54,716 nucleotides of DNA from Rhodospirillaceae bacterium (GTDB lineage Bacteria > Pseudomonadota > Alphaproteobacteria > UBA8366): positions 76,334 to 131,049 of the forward strand of contig PBKG01000001.1 of NCBI GenBank assembly GCA_002722095.1, written 5' to 3'. Below are positions 42,847 through 51,382 of this stretch, piece by piece. The position numbers and the translations under genes were made by a program. The notes beneath the pieces were generated by a model. The model was not told the DNA's origin, did not search any database, and saw only the letters and a list, made by a program, of their open reading frames with translations. The first letter of the stretch is position 1, and every line of letters starts with the position of its first letter.

Positions 42847-42989
42847 AATGGCTCATACCTCAAACTAGTATTTTTTGCATGGGACCTGTCCTGTAACGTG
42901 CAATCGTTCGGACTGGAGCCGGATGCACACGAGGGTGGATAGAGAAAACGTCAAATCGCATCCCTGACGGGAGCAAAAGCGGAGCAGGC

Positions 42990-43319
42990 GTGAACAGGGA
43001 TAAACTTTCCGGCCGTGGCGCCGGTGGCGATTCTTCGCCCGACCCAATTTGTGCTCTCTACGAGGAATGGCTCGAAATTAGAGACCATATCCGTATCACC
43101 ACGGACGACGCGAAATCCGCTCAACTTTGCGATCAGATGGATCGCCTCGAAACCCGCATCTGTCATACGATGGCAACGGGCCCCGACGGTTTGGAATGTC
43201 AATTGCGCTGGCTACGCGAATCCCTACCCCATGGAACAACGAACGATCAGCGAGAAATCGTTTTACTATCGCAAATTCAGGCTGGTATCCGTCTCCTTTG
43301 GCATGAAAGCAACGCCTAA
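42990..43319 (+). CDS. Small protein of unknown function
   Basis: A 109-residue acidic, probably helical cytosolic protein with a GTG start at 42990 and a GGAGCAGG ribosome-binding region. It contains ALYEEWLEIRDHI and repeated Leu/Ile-rich helices (QMDRLETRICHTM, EIVLLSQIQAGIRLLW) and four cysteines scattered singly. No family is recognised. It lies between the terminator of the secretin/vWA operon and a strong bidirectional terminator, so it is its own transcript. A helical adaptor or small regulator is possible, but nothing in the sequence proves it. Confidence 0.55.
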   Translation: MNRDKLSGRGAGGDSSPDPICALYEEWLEIRDHIRITTDDAKSAQLCDQMDRLETRICHTMATGPDGLECQLRWLRESLPHGTTNDQREIVLLSQIQAGIRLLWHESNA

Positions 43320-43341
43320 TCATTCCACACAAAACACAAAA

Positions 43342-43366
43342 AAAACCCCAGCCGAAGCCGGGGTTT
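43342..43366. terminator. Bidirectional intrinsic terminator
   Basis: AAAACCCC and GGGGTTTT flank a 10-base GC-rich middle (AGCCGAAGCC), giving a strong hairpin with A and T tracts on both sides. It separates the convergent small gene (42990-43319) and the lipoprotein gene (43406-43816), and can stop transcription from either side. Confidence 0.75.
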
Positions 43367-43405
43367 TCATGAACACTCTCAAGGGGGTCGCGAATAGGGA
43401 CTTGT

Positions 43406-43816
43406 CTATTTCGCCCATAAGGGCTTCAGAGCTTCAACCATCTTTGGAATCATCTCCTTGATTAGCTTGGTCTGTTCGATCCCCGCATCAACAAACGCCT
43501 TCTGAACGATGCCTTGTATTTGCTGGCCAGGGAACGAACGCACGTCCTCGGCTTCGTAACTCGCTTTTAAACCGCTCGGCAGCTCGACCTTTGCCTTGAC
43601 GCGTGATTTTTCCTTGCCATCGATCAGGCGCACGCCTGAGACATAGGGTTTGCCATCGGGACCAAGCTCGGTTTCGAAGCGAAAATCAGTGATCCCGGCG
43701 CTCGTTTGTCGATTGGTTTCGTCCACGACCGCATCAGTGTTGAAGGCCGCGCAGCCGACAAGAAAAAAGCCGCTGAGCGCGGCCAACAAAAATAGGGTTG
43801 TCACTCTTCGGATCAT
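43406..43816 (-). CDS. Small lipoprotein of unknown function
   Basis: A 136-residue lipoprotein: the lipobox FLVGC ends the signal peptide at Cys22. The mature part has a short beta region (DFRFETELGPDGKPYVSGVRL has the look of a strand hairpin) and amphipathic helices at the end (KLIKEMIPKMVEALKPL). No family is recognised. Its start overlaps the stop of the holin-like gene by 4 bases (ATGA), so the two are translated together. The gene ends just before the bidirectional terminator. It is part of a three-gene minus-strand row of small envelope proteins next to the 1492-residue exported protein. Confidence 0.7.
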   Translation of the reverse strand: MIRRVTTLFLLAALSGFFLVGCAAFNTDAVVDETNRQTSAGITDFRFETELGPDGKPYVSGVRLIDGKEKSRVKAKVELPSGLKASYEAEDVRSFPGQQIQGIVQKAFVDAGIEQTKLIKEMIPKMVEALKPLWAK

Positions 43817-44031
43817 TGTTTGTCTCCGGTATCTGGAAGCATCCTTAATAGGTAAGAAGCGACGGCACCGAGTGTGGCCCCTAAAGCGGCAGCGACTTCA
43901 GGCGGCATCGCAGTGTCGGGGAATGCTAGGCCCCAGAACCAGACGACGACCGGCGCCGTCGTGGCGCCAGCGGCGGTACTGGAAGTCGCAACCCTGGTTT
44001 TGGCTGCGGGTTTATTGTTTGATCCACTCAT
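43813..44031 (-). CDS. Small holin-like membrane protein
   Basis: A 72-residue protein with a Ser/Thr/Ala-rich N-terminus and one or two hydrophobic segments (APVVVWFWGLAF and VAAALGATLGAVASYLL) split by MPPE. This arrangement resembles small phage holins, which form membrane lesions, but no endolysin or other phage gene is near. The ATG at 44031 has AAAGGAG nine bases upstream, a strong ribosome-binding site. The long reading frame upstream to 44286 is not part of it. It overlaps the lipoprotein gene by 4 bases. A small accessory protein of the envelope is equally possible. Confidence 0.6.
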   Translation of the reverse strand: MSGSNNKPAAKTRVATSSTAAGATTAPVVVWFWGLAFPDTAMPPEVAAALGATLGAVASYLLRMLPDTGDKQ

Positions 44032-44113
44032 TGTGGTCTCCTTTAAAGGTGGATGGCGGGATACTTGACGACCGCGCGCTGCTCCATCCTTGGTCAGCGT
44101 CGGTTTCTTAGCC

Positions 44114-44473
44114 CTAATGGCTGTTTTCCGGTGTCGGAGGTACGGTCCTGTTTGCCCATGAATCGCCGGTCGCGAGGATACAAGCGCCGCCGTCGGGCCA
44201 GGACATGACAACGGTCCAAAGGCCTTGGTTCGCAGGCGCTTGACCGCGATACAACTCGAGCCGTGTCCCGTTGATCGTAGCGCCATCGGAAACTTTCATT
44301 TGGCCCCCAGCGCCTCGCAAAATTGCGGCAATACTCGCATGGGGACCGCAATAAACAGGCAACTGTCCGACAATTTGAATTTCGGGAACTTCCTCTGGCG
44401 TCTCGAGAATTCTAGGTTGAGCGGCGGCGGCAAAAAAAATCGCCGCGCCGGTCCACGCCAGCACGGCGATCAA
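44114..44473 (-). CDS. Small exported protein with a possible start frameshift
   Basis: A 119-residue protein with a hydrophobic N-terminus (IAVLAWTGAAIFFAAAA) typical of a signal peptide, then a small domain with VYCGPHASIAAIL and a Trp/Asp-rich end. No family is recognised. The listed start is TTG at 44473 without a ribosome-binding site. An ATG at 44487 has a well-placed GGAG upstream and would extend the signal peptide (MQTPFLIAVLAWTG), but it is one base out of frame: CCCC TTTTT would need a sixth T. Either one base is missing in the homopolymer or the gene is slightly damaged. Confidence 0.6.
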   Translation of the reverse strand: MIAVLAWTGAAIFFAAAAQPRILETPEEVPEIQIVGQLPVYCGPHASIAAILRGAGGQMKVSDGATINGTRLELYRGQAPANQGLWTVVMSWPDGGACILATGDSWANRTVPPTPENSH

Positions 44474-44635
44474 AAAGGGGTTTGCATAAGCGTGTCTCCT
44501 TAAGCTTTGTAAAAAAAAGGAAAAAACGGGTGCGTTCGTGTGACGCAGTCGTGTCGATTTTGTCTGACCTAGCGCGACTTAAGCGTTAGGATGAGGGAAC
44601 TTTTCGAAAAAAAGCGACATCAGGGAGATCATACG

Positions 44636-47600
44636 ATGCTGCGGATGAAACGCGGGCTGGTTAGCCTAACCGTTCTGCTGTTGGTTGGAATCTTCGCGCT
44701 GCCATCCCAGGCAGACACTAAGTCCTCACTGCAAAAACTTGCGGGATGGACCATTCCCGGCCTCGAAAACATCGAAGTCGGAGGCCTCAAAGCCGGCAAA
44801 AACTATTTCTCCGCGGAACTGCCTGCGGTCGCGAATGGCAAGATTAAAACCGCAATCGTCGGCTTCAAATCCGATGGCCTCCGCCATTTCAATGTCGGCA
44901 TCGTTATTAGCAATTTTCATCTCGGAGATTTTTCCAGCGCCATCCGCGCGACACCGCTGAACGATCTCACCTTCACCAAAATGATACTACTCGCGATTCC
45001 ACGCGAGAATGCCAATCGTTCGGTCGCGGTACCGCCCGCATTGAAGCAGTATTTGGGTACTCGCCCGGTCAAGAAACCTGCCGGTGTCAAACTTTTTGCC
45101 GCAGCCAAAGCAACGGGGAAACTTCGCGAACTGGTCAACAAGATCGGCCTGAATATCAACACGCTGAAATTGAACGGCAGTATCAATCCAGGCATTTTCG
45201 CCGGCAAATTCAAGGCTTCCCGTCTTTCCAAACAGTTTTTGGATGCGCTCGATCTTACTGTCCCACTACCCGTGCCTCGTCCCAGCTGGCGACCAAGCTT
45301 TTTGAGTTTTTCCGGCACGACGCTCTCTCTCAAAGGGCATGACAACGGAATTACCGCATCGGTTTCCAGTGAAATTGAAATCAAAGCCAAACAAACGCTC
45401 AAATTCGCACCGGTCACGATTGCCTATGACAGCGTCGCCCGCAAACTGACTCTCGATGGGGCTCAGGCGCAACGTAGCGCCGCATTGAAGCTGCCGCTTT
45501 CCAATGCGCGCGTCACCGGTCTCGCGTTCGCCGCTGAAATCGCCGGTAATGAGAAAAAGTTTTCCCTCACGGGCGATCTGGCACTCGGCGGTAAAACTCA
45601 TCCCTTTGACGCAGAGCTTTCCGGCAGCACACAGGCATCGTACGAGATCGAACTGAAGGGCGATTTTGCGTTATCGGATTTCGGCGCCGGGAATCTGCCG
45701 GGTCTCGACAAAATCAAAGTATCGGACCCCAAAATAGCCAATCACTACGCCTCGGCCGGGCTTAGCATCGGTAACGTCGCGACGACTCTCGTAGCCTACA
45801 CGCCCGAAGGCAAACGGCGCCCCAATGTCGCGCTACTGAGCGACGGGCTGAAAATCTCCGATCTGGCCCCCGGTGCCAAGGGAACGCCGCTCGACGATCT
45901 TCAACTCGGCAAAACCGGCTTTGTCGTCGCCCCGGCAAGCAATGCTGGCAACAACCAGCCGGTACCGGAAATCGTTACAGAACATCTCGGTGTCACATCG
46001 CTGAATCTTAAATCCGGCGTCAACATCCGTGCCGCAATGTCGGTCGCCGGTAAGGTCAAAGAGGTCATGAGCGCGCTTAAGCTCCCGACCACTAACCTGC
46101 CACTCACCGGAAAGTTCGATCCAAGCATATTCAAGCAGCCGAAATCGCTCGCCAAGTCGTTTATGCAGAACCTCGATCTTTCGGTACCGCTGAACAAACT
46201 CAGAATTCCAGGCGCACCGGATGTCTTGAAACTGAGTAATTCAGCGCTCGTGGTCAAAGGCTCGGACAGCGGCATCGAGGTATCTGTCGCAACTGATGCG
46301 TCAATCCACGCGGGCGGACGAAATTTCGAATTCGAGCAAGTCTTCGTCGATATGAAAACCGAAGGTGGCCAAAGAACCTTTGAAATCGCAGGCTCGACCA
46401 ATCAACGTTGGTCTAAAGCGTTCGGCCTATCCTGGCTGACGCTTGGAAATATCGGTCTCGACGTAAAACTCGGCACCAAGCAGGACATTGCAATCACCGG
46501 CGTTACGTCGATTGGCCGGGTTCGCAATCTCAAGGCCAGTGCCAATCTGGAAATCAAGGGCGGAAAGGTTGCCGATTTCGGCATCTCCCTCACCGGCGCC
46601 GATATTCCGATTTCGTCGATTCCCGGACTCAACAAACTTCCCAATGCGGGAGATTTTGCGGTCCGCGATCTGGTTATTTCCGAGAAGGAATTTGCCGGTA
46701 CTTCGGTCAGCAAAAAACATAAGGCCTTCGATGGCCTCGAGCTGTTGATCTTCGATGTGGGAACGGGCTGGAACTTCGCGTTGTTACATCAAAAATTCAC
46801 CCTCGCCGATATTCTGCCGATCAGCGGCCCAGCCAAGGGCATTCTCGGCAAGATCGAGTTCGACGAGGCGGCTTTGGTGGTCAGCCAGCATGGCTTCAAT
46901 CAGAAAGTCTCAGACCTTCCGCCGGCCACCGCTGAAGCCATGGGCAAAATTTTCGGCAGTGATACGTCGAGAGCCCACGTAACGAACGGTATCAATCTGA
47001 TGGCCGCGGTCGATACGAGTCACTTCGGCAAAGCCATGTCCGACCTCGCAACCGGTGGCAAGGGCGGGCCTATCGCACTTACGGGCGCCATTGGAGGTGT
47101 TTTCGGTGGCGAACCGTCGATCGATCTCGCGGTCGATATACCGCAGATCCAAATGCCGAAGGCGCTCAAGTTCCTGATACTGCCTAAACAAATTCAAACC
47201 GCTTTCTTCCTCAAACTAGAAGGTACGACAGCGGATTTCGGCGCCGAGCTCATTGCCAATCTCGATCTCAAGACCAAACACGAGACGGTTCAGTTCGACA
47301 CCACGATTGCCTTCGAACTGGATACCCAAGGTGGCCTCGCCTTCGATGTCCAGGGCAAAACCGACAGCGATTGGCACAATGCTTTCGGCATCAAAGGCTT
47401 CACCTTGAATTCCGGTACACGAATGGAAATCAAGGCGACCGCTACGTCTGAGGTCGACGTTACCTTCGTCGGCAAGTCTCATCTCGGCTCCAAGGAAGTG
47501 GACGTGACCGCCAGTGTCGGCGTGATCGACGGCATCCCCGATAAAGCTGCCTTCGAAGGCAAGGTGAGCGAACTCGGACTGCCTGACATTATCGCCGTGG

Positions 47601-49114
47601 TGAACGACGTTGCTGGCGCAACCGGAGGCAAGAAGGTCGCCACCAACAAACTGCCGACGATCAAATTGACCGATGTGGACTACGCCTTCGCGTCTCCTGG
47701 TACCGACGTTCCCGAAATCGGACTTACCGGAGGCGGCATGCGCTGGGCTGGCAAGCTTTGGTTCCTCTACAAGGATTCCCCGCTGCTTAATTTCAAGGCG
47801 CAGGTAGATGCAACCGGGCTTAACGTCGACGGCAAAATCCACAACATCAAGGCAGGCCCGATTTCGCTAAAAAACACCAAGCTCGACGTTTCGGCGGGCA
47901 TCAAGCCGCCGAAGTCGCCCAAATTCGAAATTCAGGGCGAAATCGACCTATTCAAGGCCAAACTCGACGCTGCGTTGGAAGCGAGCCTGAACGAAATCAA
48001 GTTCTCGACCAAGGTCGATGACGGACCGCTACTGATTATGGATATCGAAGCCAGCATCGGTACGGGCAAGCTCTCCTTCTCTCCCTCCGAGCTCAAGAAT
48101 TTCGACATGTCGCTGAGGGCCGACCTCAAATCCGACTTCCACAAGTGGTTGAGTACCACCGGTAAGAAAGCAGTCAACAAGGTGTTCGACACGATTGCGG
48201 GCGGCTTCAAAAAGGCCGAGAAAGAACTGCAAAAGGCCAAAGACAAAGTAGATGGCCTTCAAAGACAAATTGACAGTGCACGCAAGAAAGTCCGCGAACG
48301 CAAAAAGAAAGCGCAGCATTCGCTAGATTCCGCGCAAAACAAAGTGAACAGCGCACAGCGAAAGGTCGACGGGCTCAATCGCGATATCAGAAACCTCAAG
48401 CACAAGCTGAGCAGCTGCAATTACAAAAAGCGAATTTGCACCTGGTACAACATCATCAAACGTCGCTGCACGCATCACAAGAACGTGCCTGATCTCGGCA
48501 AAATCGCGTCATGCGAAGTGCGGAACGGCAAGTACAGCGCGGAAATCGCCGGCAAAGGCACCGCGCTCGGCACCGCTACTGCTGCCCTACAGACGGCCAA
48601 AGGCATTCTAAAAGCGGTCAAGGCAGGCACCAAGGTCGTACCGGTCGACCTGGACCCGACTGTCGCGCCGCTGATCGCCGCTAAGGGGACCGCAGATGCG
48701 GCGCTTATCACAGCCAAGGCCGCGGCGCACGGCGCCGCATCGGTGACCAAGTTCCTCGAAAGCGGGCTCGACCAGTTGACGAAGGTGGATATCTTCGAAC
48801 TTAAGGAAGGGCTTATCTCAGGCAGCCTGAAAGGTATGGTGAATAAAAAGCCGGTAGTGCTTGCGCTCACTTACGAAACCTTCGGGCATGAGCACTCAAA
48901 CATTTTTGCCTTTAACCCGAGTGACCTCAGCTACACCGCCGCGCAACTGGAAACCGTTGCACTCCATCTGGCGGTCTTGGCTATCAAATCGCTCCACGGC
49001 AAAGATCCGGCGAGCAAGGCATTGGTCCACGCGCTCGACAAGGCTTACGAAAAAGCCCATCGGAAGGTGGAGGCCGAAGTGGCGAAGGTGAAAAAGGAAA
49101 ACGGAATCCACTGA
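44636..49114 (+). CDS. Giant exported repeat protein with a coiled-coil hairpin
   Basis: A 1492-residue protein with a signal peptide (about 1-26, VSLTVLLLVGIFALPSQA). It has about four degenerate repeats of 308-320 residues, each opening with a PGL-type anchor: IPGLENIEV (Pro41), LPGLDKIKV (Pro355), IPGLNKLPN (Pro663) and the weaker GLPDIIAVV (Pro983). Each repeat is beta-rich and shares a later W-x2-AFG block. Residues about 1190-1260 are a Lys/Glu coiled coil, capped by a loop with several cysteines (from Cys1261), and then a helical C-terminus. No membrane helix follows the signal, so it is probably periplasmic or surface-exposed. The family is unknown; AsmA-like or lipid-groove repeats are one possibility. 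GGGAG precedes the ATG at 44636; the frame opens earlier at 44591. Confidence 0.75.
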   Translation: MLRMKRGLVSLTVLLLVGIFALPSQADTKSSLQKLAGWTIPGLENIEVGGLKAGKNYFSAELPAVANGKIKTAIVGFKSDGLRHFNVGIVISNFHLGDFSSAIRATPLNDLTFTKMILLAIPRENANRSVAVPPALKQYLGTRPVKKPAGVKLFAAAKATGKLRELVNKIGLNINTLKLNGSINPGIFAGKFKASRLSKQFLDALDLTVPLPVPRPSWRPSFLSFSGTTLSLKGHDNGITASVSSEIEIKAKQTLKFAPVTIAYDSVARKLTLDGAQAQRSAALKLPLSNARVTGLAFAAEIAGNEKKFSLTGDLALGGKTHPFDAELSGSTQASYEIELKGDFALSDFGAGNLPGLDKIKVSDPKIANHYASAGLSIGNVATTLVAYTPEGKRRPNVALLSDGLKISDLAPGAKGTPLDDLQLGKTGFVVAPASNAGNNQPVPEIVTEHLGVTSLNLKSGVNIRAAMSVAGKVKEVMSALKLPTTNLPLTGKFDPSIFKQPKSLAKSFMQNLDLSVPLNKLRIPGAPDVLKLSNSALVVKGSDSGIEVSVATDASIHAGGRNFEFEQVFVDMKTEGGQRTFEIAGSTNQRWSKAFGLSWLTLGNIGLDVKLGTKQDIAITGVTSIGRVRNLKASANLEIKGGKVADFGISLTGADIPISSIPGLNKLPNAGDFAVRDLVISEKEFAGTSVSKKHKAFDGLELLIFDVGTGWNFALLHQKFTLADILPISGPAKGILGKIEFDEAALVVSQHGFNQKVSDLPPATAEAMGKIFGSDTSRAHVTNGINLMAAVDTSHFGKAMSDLATGGKGGPIALTGAIGGVFGGEPSIDLAVDIPQIQMPKALKFLILPKQIQTAFFLKLEGTTADFGAELIANLDLKTKHETVQFDTTIAFELDTQGGLAFDVQGKTDSDWHNAFGIKGFTLNSGTRMEIKATATSEVDVTFVGKSHLGSKEVDVTASVGVIDGIPDKAAFEGKVSELGLPDIIAVVNDVAGATGGKKVATNKLPTIKLTDVDYAFASPGTDVPEIGLTGGGMRWAGKLWFLYKDSPLLNFKAQVDATGLNVDGKIHNIKAGPISLKNTKLDVSAGIKPPKSPKFEIQGEIDLFKAKLDAALEASLNEIKFSTKVDDGPLLIMDIEASIGTGKLSFSPSELKNFDMSLRADLKSDFHKWLSTTGKKAVNKVFDTIAGGFKKAEKELQKAKDKVDGLQRQIDSARKKVRERKKKAQHSLDSAQNKVNSAQRKVDGLNRDIRNLKHKLSSCNYKKRICTWYNIIKRRCTHHKNVPDLGKIASCEVRNGKYSAEIAGKGTALGTATAALQTAKGILKAVKAGTKVVPVDLDPTVAPLIAAKGTADAALITAKAAAHGAASVTKFLESGLDQLTKVDIFELKEGLISGSLKGMVNKKPVVLALTYETFGHEHSNIFAFNPSDLSYTAAQLETVALHLAVLAIKSLHGKDPASKALVHALDKAYEKAHRKVEAEVAKVKKENGIH

Positions 49115-49146
49115 GGCACCTAAGTCGCCCCTTACTCTGAACGGCA

Positions 49147-49178
49147 GTTTGACCTGAGCAAAAGGAAGTAGGTCAAAC
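49147..49178. terminator. 9-bp inverted repeat between convergent genes
   Basis: GTTTGACCT (49147-49155) and AGGTCAAAC (49170-49178) form a perfect 9-bp stem with a 14-base loop. The right arm contains the stop codon of the alcohol dehydrogenase gene. No T tract follows on either side, so it may act as a weak bidirectional terminator or an RNA-stabilising hairpin. Confidence 0.4.
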
Positions 49179-50231
49179 GCCGCGAATGACGACTTTCAAC
49201 GCTTCTTTTGCCATCATCGCGCGGAGCGCGTCTTCCGTCTTGGCGATCGGCATTTCGGCGCTCAATAACAAATCAGCTGGAAACGCCGGCTGGCCTAACA
49301 GATCAAGCGCGCGGCGGATCGTATCGGGCCGGTGGTGATAAACACCTTTCACCGTGATCTCGCTGTAATGCAGCAGATGAGTATCCAGCGCGACTTCGGT
49401 ACCAGGGGCACAGCCACCAAAGAGATTGACCGTACCGCCGGGACGAACCGTCGCGATCGCATCCTGCCATACCGCGGGTTGGCCGGCGGCCTCAACGGCA
49501 ACCCAGACCCCTTCCCCTTCCTCGGACCTCGCTTTGACGATTTCCGCCTGCCCGCCATCGCGTTCGATCTCGATGGCCTCCGCGGCCCCCATTGCCACTC
49601 CTACTTCGAGGCGGGACGGATTGGGATCCGCGAGCAAAACACGGTGACCCAAATTGGCTAACGCCGCGACAAAAAGAAGCCCTATCGGTCCGCCTCCATA
49701 AACAGCGACCTCGGAGCTTTCGCCGTAACGATGTAGATCACACGCGTCGATACCATGGATCACACAAGCGAGCGGTTCGGTTAAGGCGGCACGGGCGAAA
49801 CTCAGCCCTTCGGGAACCGGATGGGTATTCCGTGCAACGAAGCGGGCGGGCACTGGAACATACTCCGCATAGGCACCGTTCAAATATTGCAAATCCCGAC
49901 AAAGGTTCTCCCGTCCCATTTTGCAATAATCGCAATCGAGACACGGCGCCGAATTGGCAACGACGATCGCATCGCCTTCGGAAAAACCGTCGACGCCATT
50001 ACCCACAGCTGCCACATGGCCAGCCATTTCGTGGCCGAACAGGGTCGGTACCTTCAACATTCGCGGATGGCCACCACGGCGAAAAACTTTGACGTCGGTC
50101 CCACAGGTGGTAGCCGCCTCCACCTGAAGCAGGACTTCGCCGTCACCCGGCGGCGAAACCGGCACCTCGCGAAGTTCGATCTCTTCCGGACCGAGTAACA
50201 TCGCGCCCATCATCGTTTTGGGCAGACTCAT
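49173..50231 (-). CDS. Zinc-dependent medium-chain alcohol dehydrogenase (copy B)
   Basis: A 352-residue MDR-family enzyme. The catalytic zinc site is in TTCGTDVK and GHEMAGHVAAVG, and the structural zinc cysteines are in CLDCDYCKMGRENLC. The NAD-binding motif is VYGGGPIGLLFVAAL. It resembles threonine, sorbitol and L-idonate dehydrogenases. It oxidises a secondary alcohol, likely a polyol or sugar acid given the neighbouring enolase-superfamily gene. Its start overlaps the stop of a second related dehydrogenase by 4 bases, so the two are co-translated. Confidence 0.87.
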   Translation of the reverse strand: MSLPKTMMGAMLLGPEEIELREVPVSPPGDGEVLLQVEAATTCGTDVKVFRRGGHPRMLKVPTLFGHEMAGHVAAVGNGVDGFSEGDAIVVANSAPCLDCDYCKMGRENLCRDLQYLNGAYAEYVPVPARFVARNTHPVPEGLSFARAALTEPLACVIHGIDACDLHRYGESSEVAVYGGGPIGLLFVAALANLGHRVLLADPNPSRLEVGVAMGAAEAIEIERDGGQAEIVKARSEEGEGVWVAVEAAGQPAVWQDAIATVRPGGTVNLFGGCAPGTEVALDTHLLHYSEITVKGVYHHRPDTIRRALDLLGQPAFPADLLLSAEMPIAKTEDALRAMMAKEALKVVIRGV

Positions 50232-51274
50232 TCGGGCTCCAGGGACGCCTTGGACGGCGTGAATAATACTTTCAACGCTTCTCGATTTTGCATCAACGCG
50301 ACGCCGCGATCGAAGTCGTCGAGCGGCATGCGATGAGTAGCTAGGGGTGTCGGGTCGAGTTTACCCAACGATATTAGATCGAATATTTCTGCCTGTTCCT
50401 TCAGGGCGCCCGAATAGGTACCGATCACTCGCCGTTCATACTTAAAAAGATCGTTGAGATCGAAATTTGCCGCCTCTCCATCCGGTGCATGGGCGAAAAG
50501 CACGACCGTGCCACCTTGCCGGGTGAGCCCGAGCGCCGCCTGTAAAGGAACGGCTCCGCCAACCGTATCGAACACCGTATCCGCTCCAACATCACCAAGC
50601 CTTTCCGCTGCCTCCTCTGGGGTGACAGCCTCGTCGGCGCCAAGATCGGTCGCCGCCTTTCTGCGCTCCTCGACCGGATCAATCATCATCACCCGTACAT
50701 CCGAAATAGCTGCGCGCAATACGAGGAGATGCAACAAGCCCATAGATCCGGCCCCTTGAACGACCGCAAGGCCATTTGCCGTCAAACCCGAACGCCGCAC
50801 CCCCCTCAACACGCAAGCGGCCGGCTCCATAAAAACCGCTGCATCGTCGGAGATTTCGCCGGCTACACGGCGAGCCGCCAACGAAACAGCGCGCTCGTCG
50901 ATCAAAATCGTGTCTGCAAATCCGCCTGGTACCATCAGATTCTTGCGGAAAGTCTCGCACATGGTTTCGTTGCCACGTTCGCAATACACACATTCTCCGC
51001 ACGGCACGTGGTGTGGAACAACCACTCGATCTCCGAGAGCGAATTCATCGACACCCTCGCCCAACCCAATAACCTCACCCACCACTTCATGGCCGAGCAC
51101 AGTACCCGGCGCCTCGCTACCGACGGCGAGCTTGAACAGATCGGTCCCGCATAGCCCAACGACCCTAAGACGAAGTACCAATTCTCCGGGCCCCGGAATC
51201 GGTTGCGGCCGCGCTTCAAGGCGAGTGTCCGCGCCTCCCAAACAGGCAACGACGTTATTTACAGCAAGCCTCAT
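50228..51274 (-). CDS. Zinc-dependent medium-chain alcohol dehydrogenase (copy A)
   Basis: A 348-residue MDR-family dehydrogenase. Zinc ligands are in GLCGTDLFK and GHEVVGEVIG; the structural zinc site is CGECVYCERGNETMC. The cofactor loop is VQGAGSMGLLHLLVL. It is related to, but clearly different from, the gene directly after it, with which it overlaps by ATGA. Two coupled dehydrogenases of one family may form a mixed enzyme or act in sequence on a polyol. It lies divergent to the enolase-superfamily gene, with 108 bases between them. Confidence 0.87.
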   Translation of the reverse strand: MRLAVNNVVACLGGADTRLEARPQPIPGPGELVLRLRVVGLCGTDLFKLAVGSEAPGTVLGHEVVGEVIGLGEGVDEFALGDRVVVPHHVPCGECVYCERGNETMCETFRKNLMVPGGFADTILIDERAVSLAARRVAGEISDDAAVFMEPAACVLRGVRRSGLTANGLAVVQGAGSMGLLHLLVLRAAISDVRVMMIDPVEERRKAATDLGADEAVTPEEAAERLGDVGADTVFDTVGGAVPLQAALGLTRQGGTVVLFAHAPDGEAANFDLNDLFKYERRVIGTYSGALKEQAEIFDLISLGKLDPTPLATHRMPLDDFDRGVALMQNREALKVLFTPSKASLEPE

Positions 51275-51382
51275 GAGCCGGAGTGTAACCGGGATGACTA
51301 GGCCGTGCCATCACTCACCCCACCTCGATTGAAACACCATCCTTTTCGCCGCAATATGGTGCCAAATTAGAGGAGATACGCG

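Noticed and set aside
42847..42989. Possible small RNA gene between the operon terminator and the 109-residue gene
   Set aside because: Only weak short inverted repeats are visible and there is no promoter or terminator that would define an RNA.
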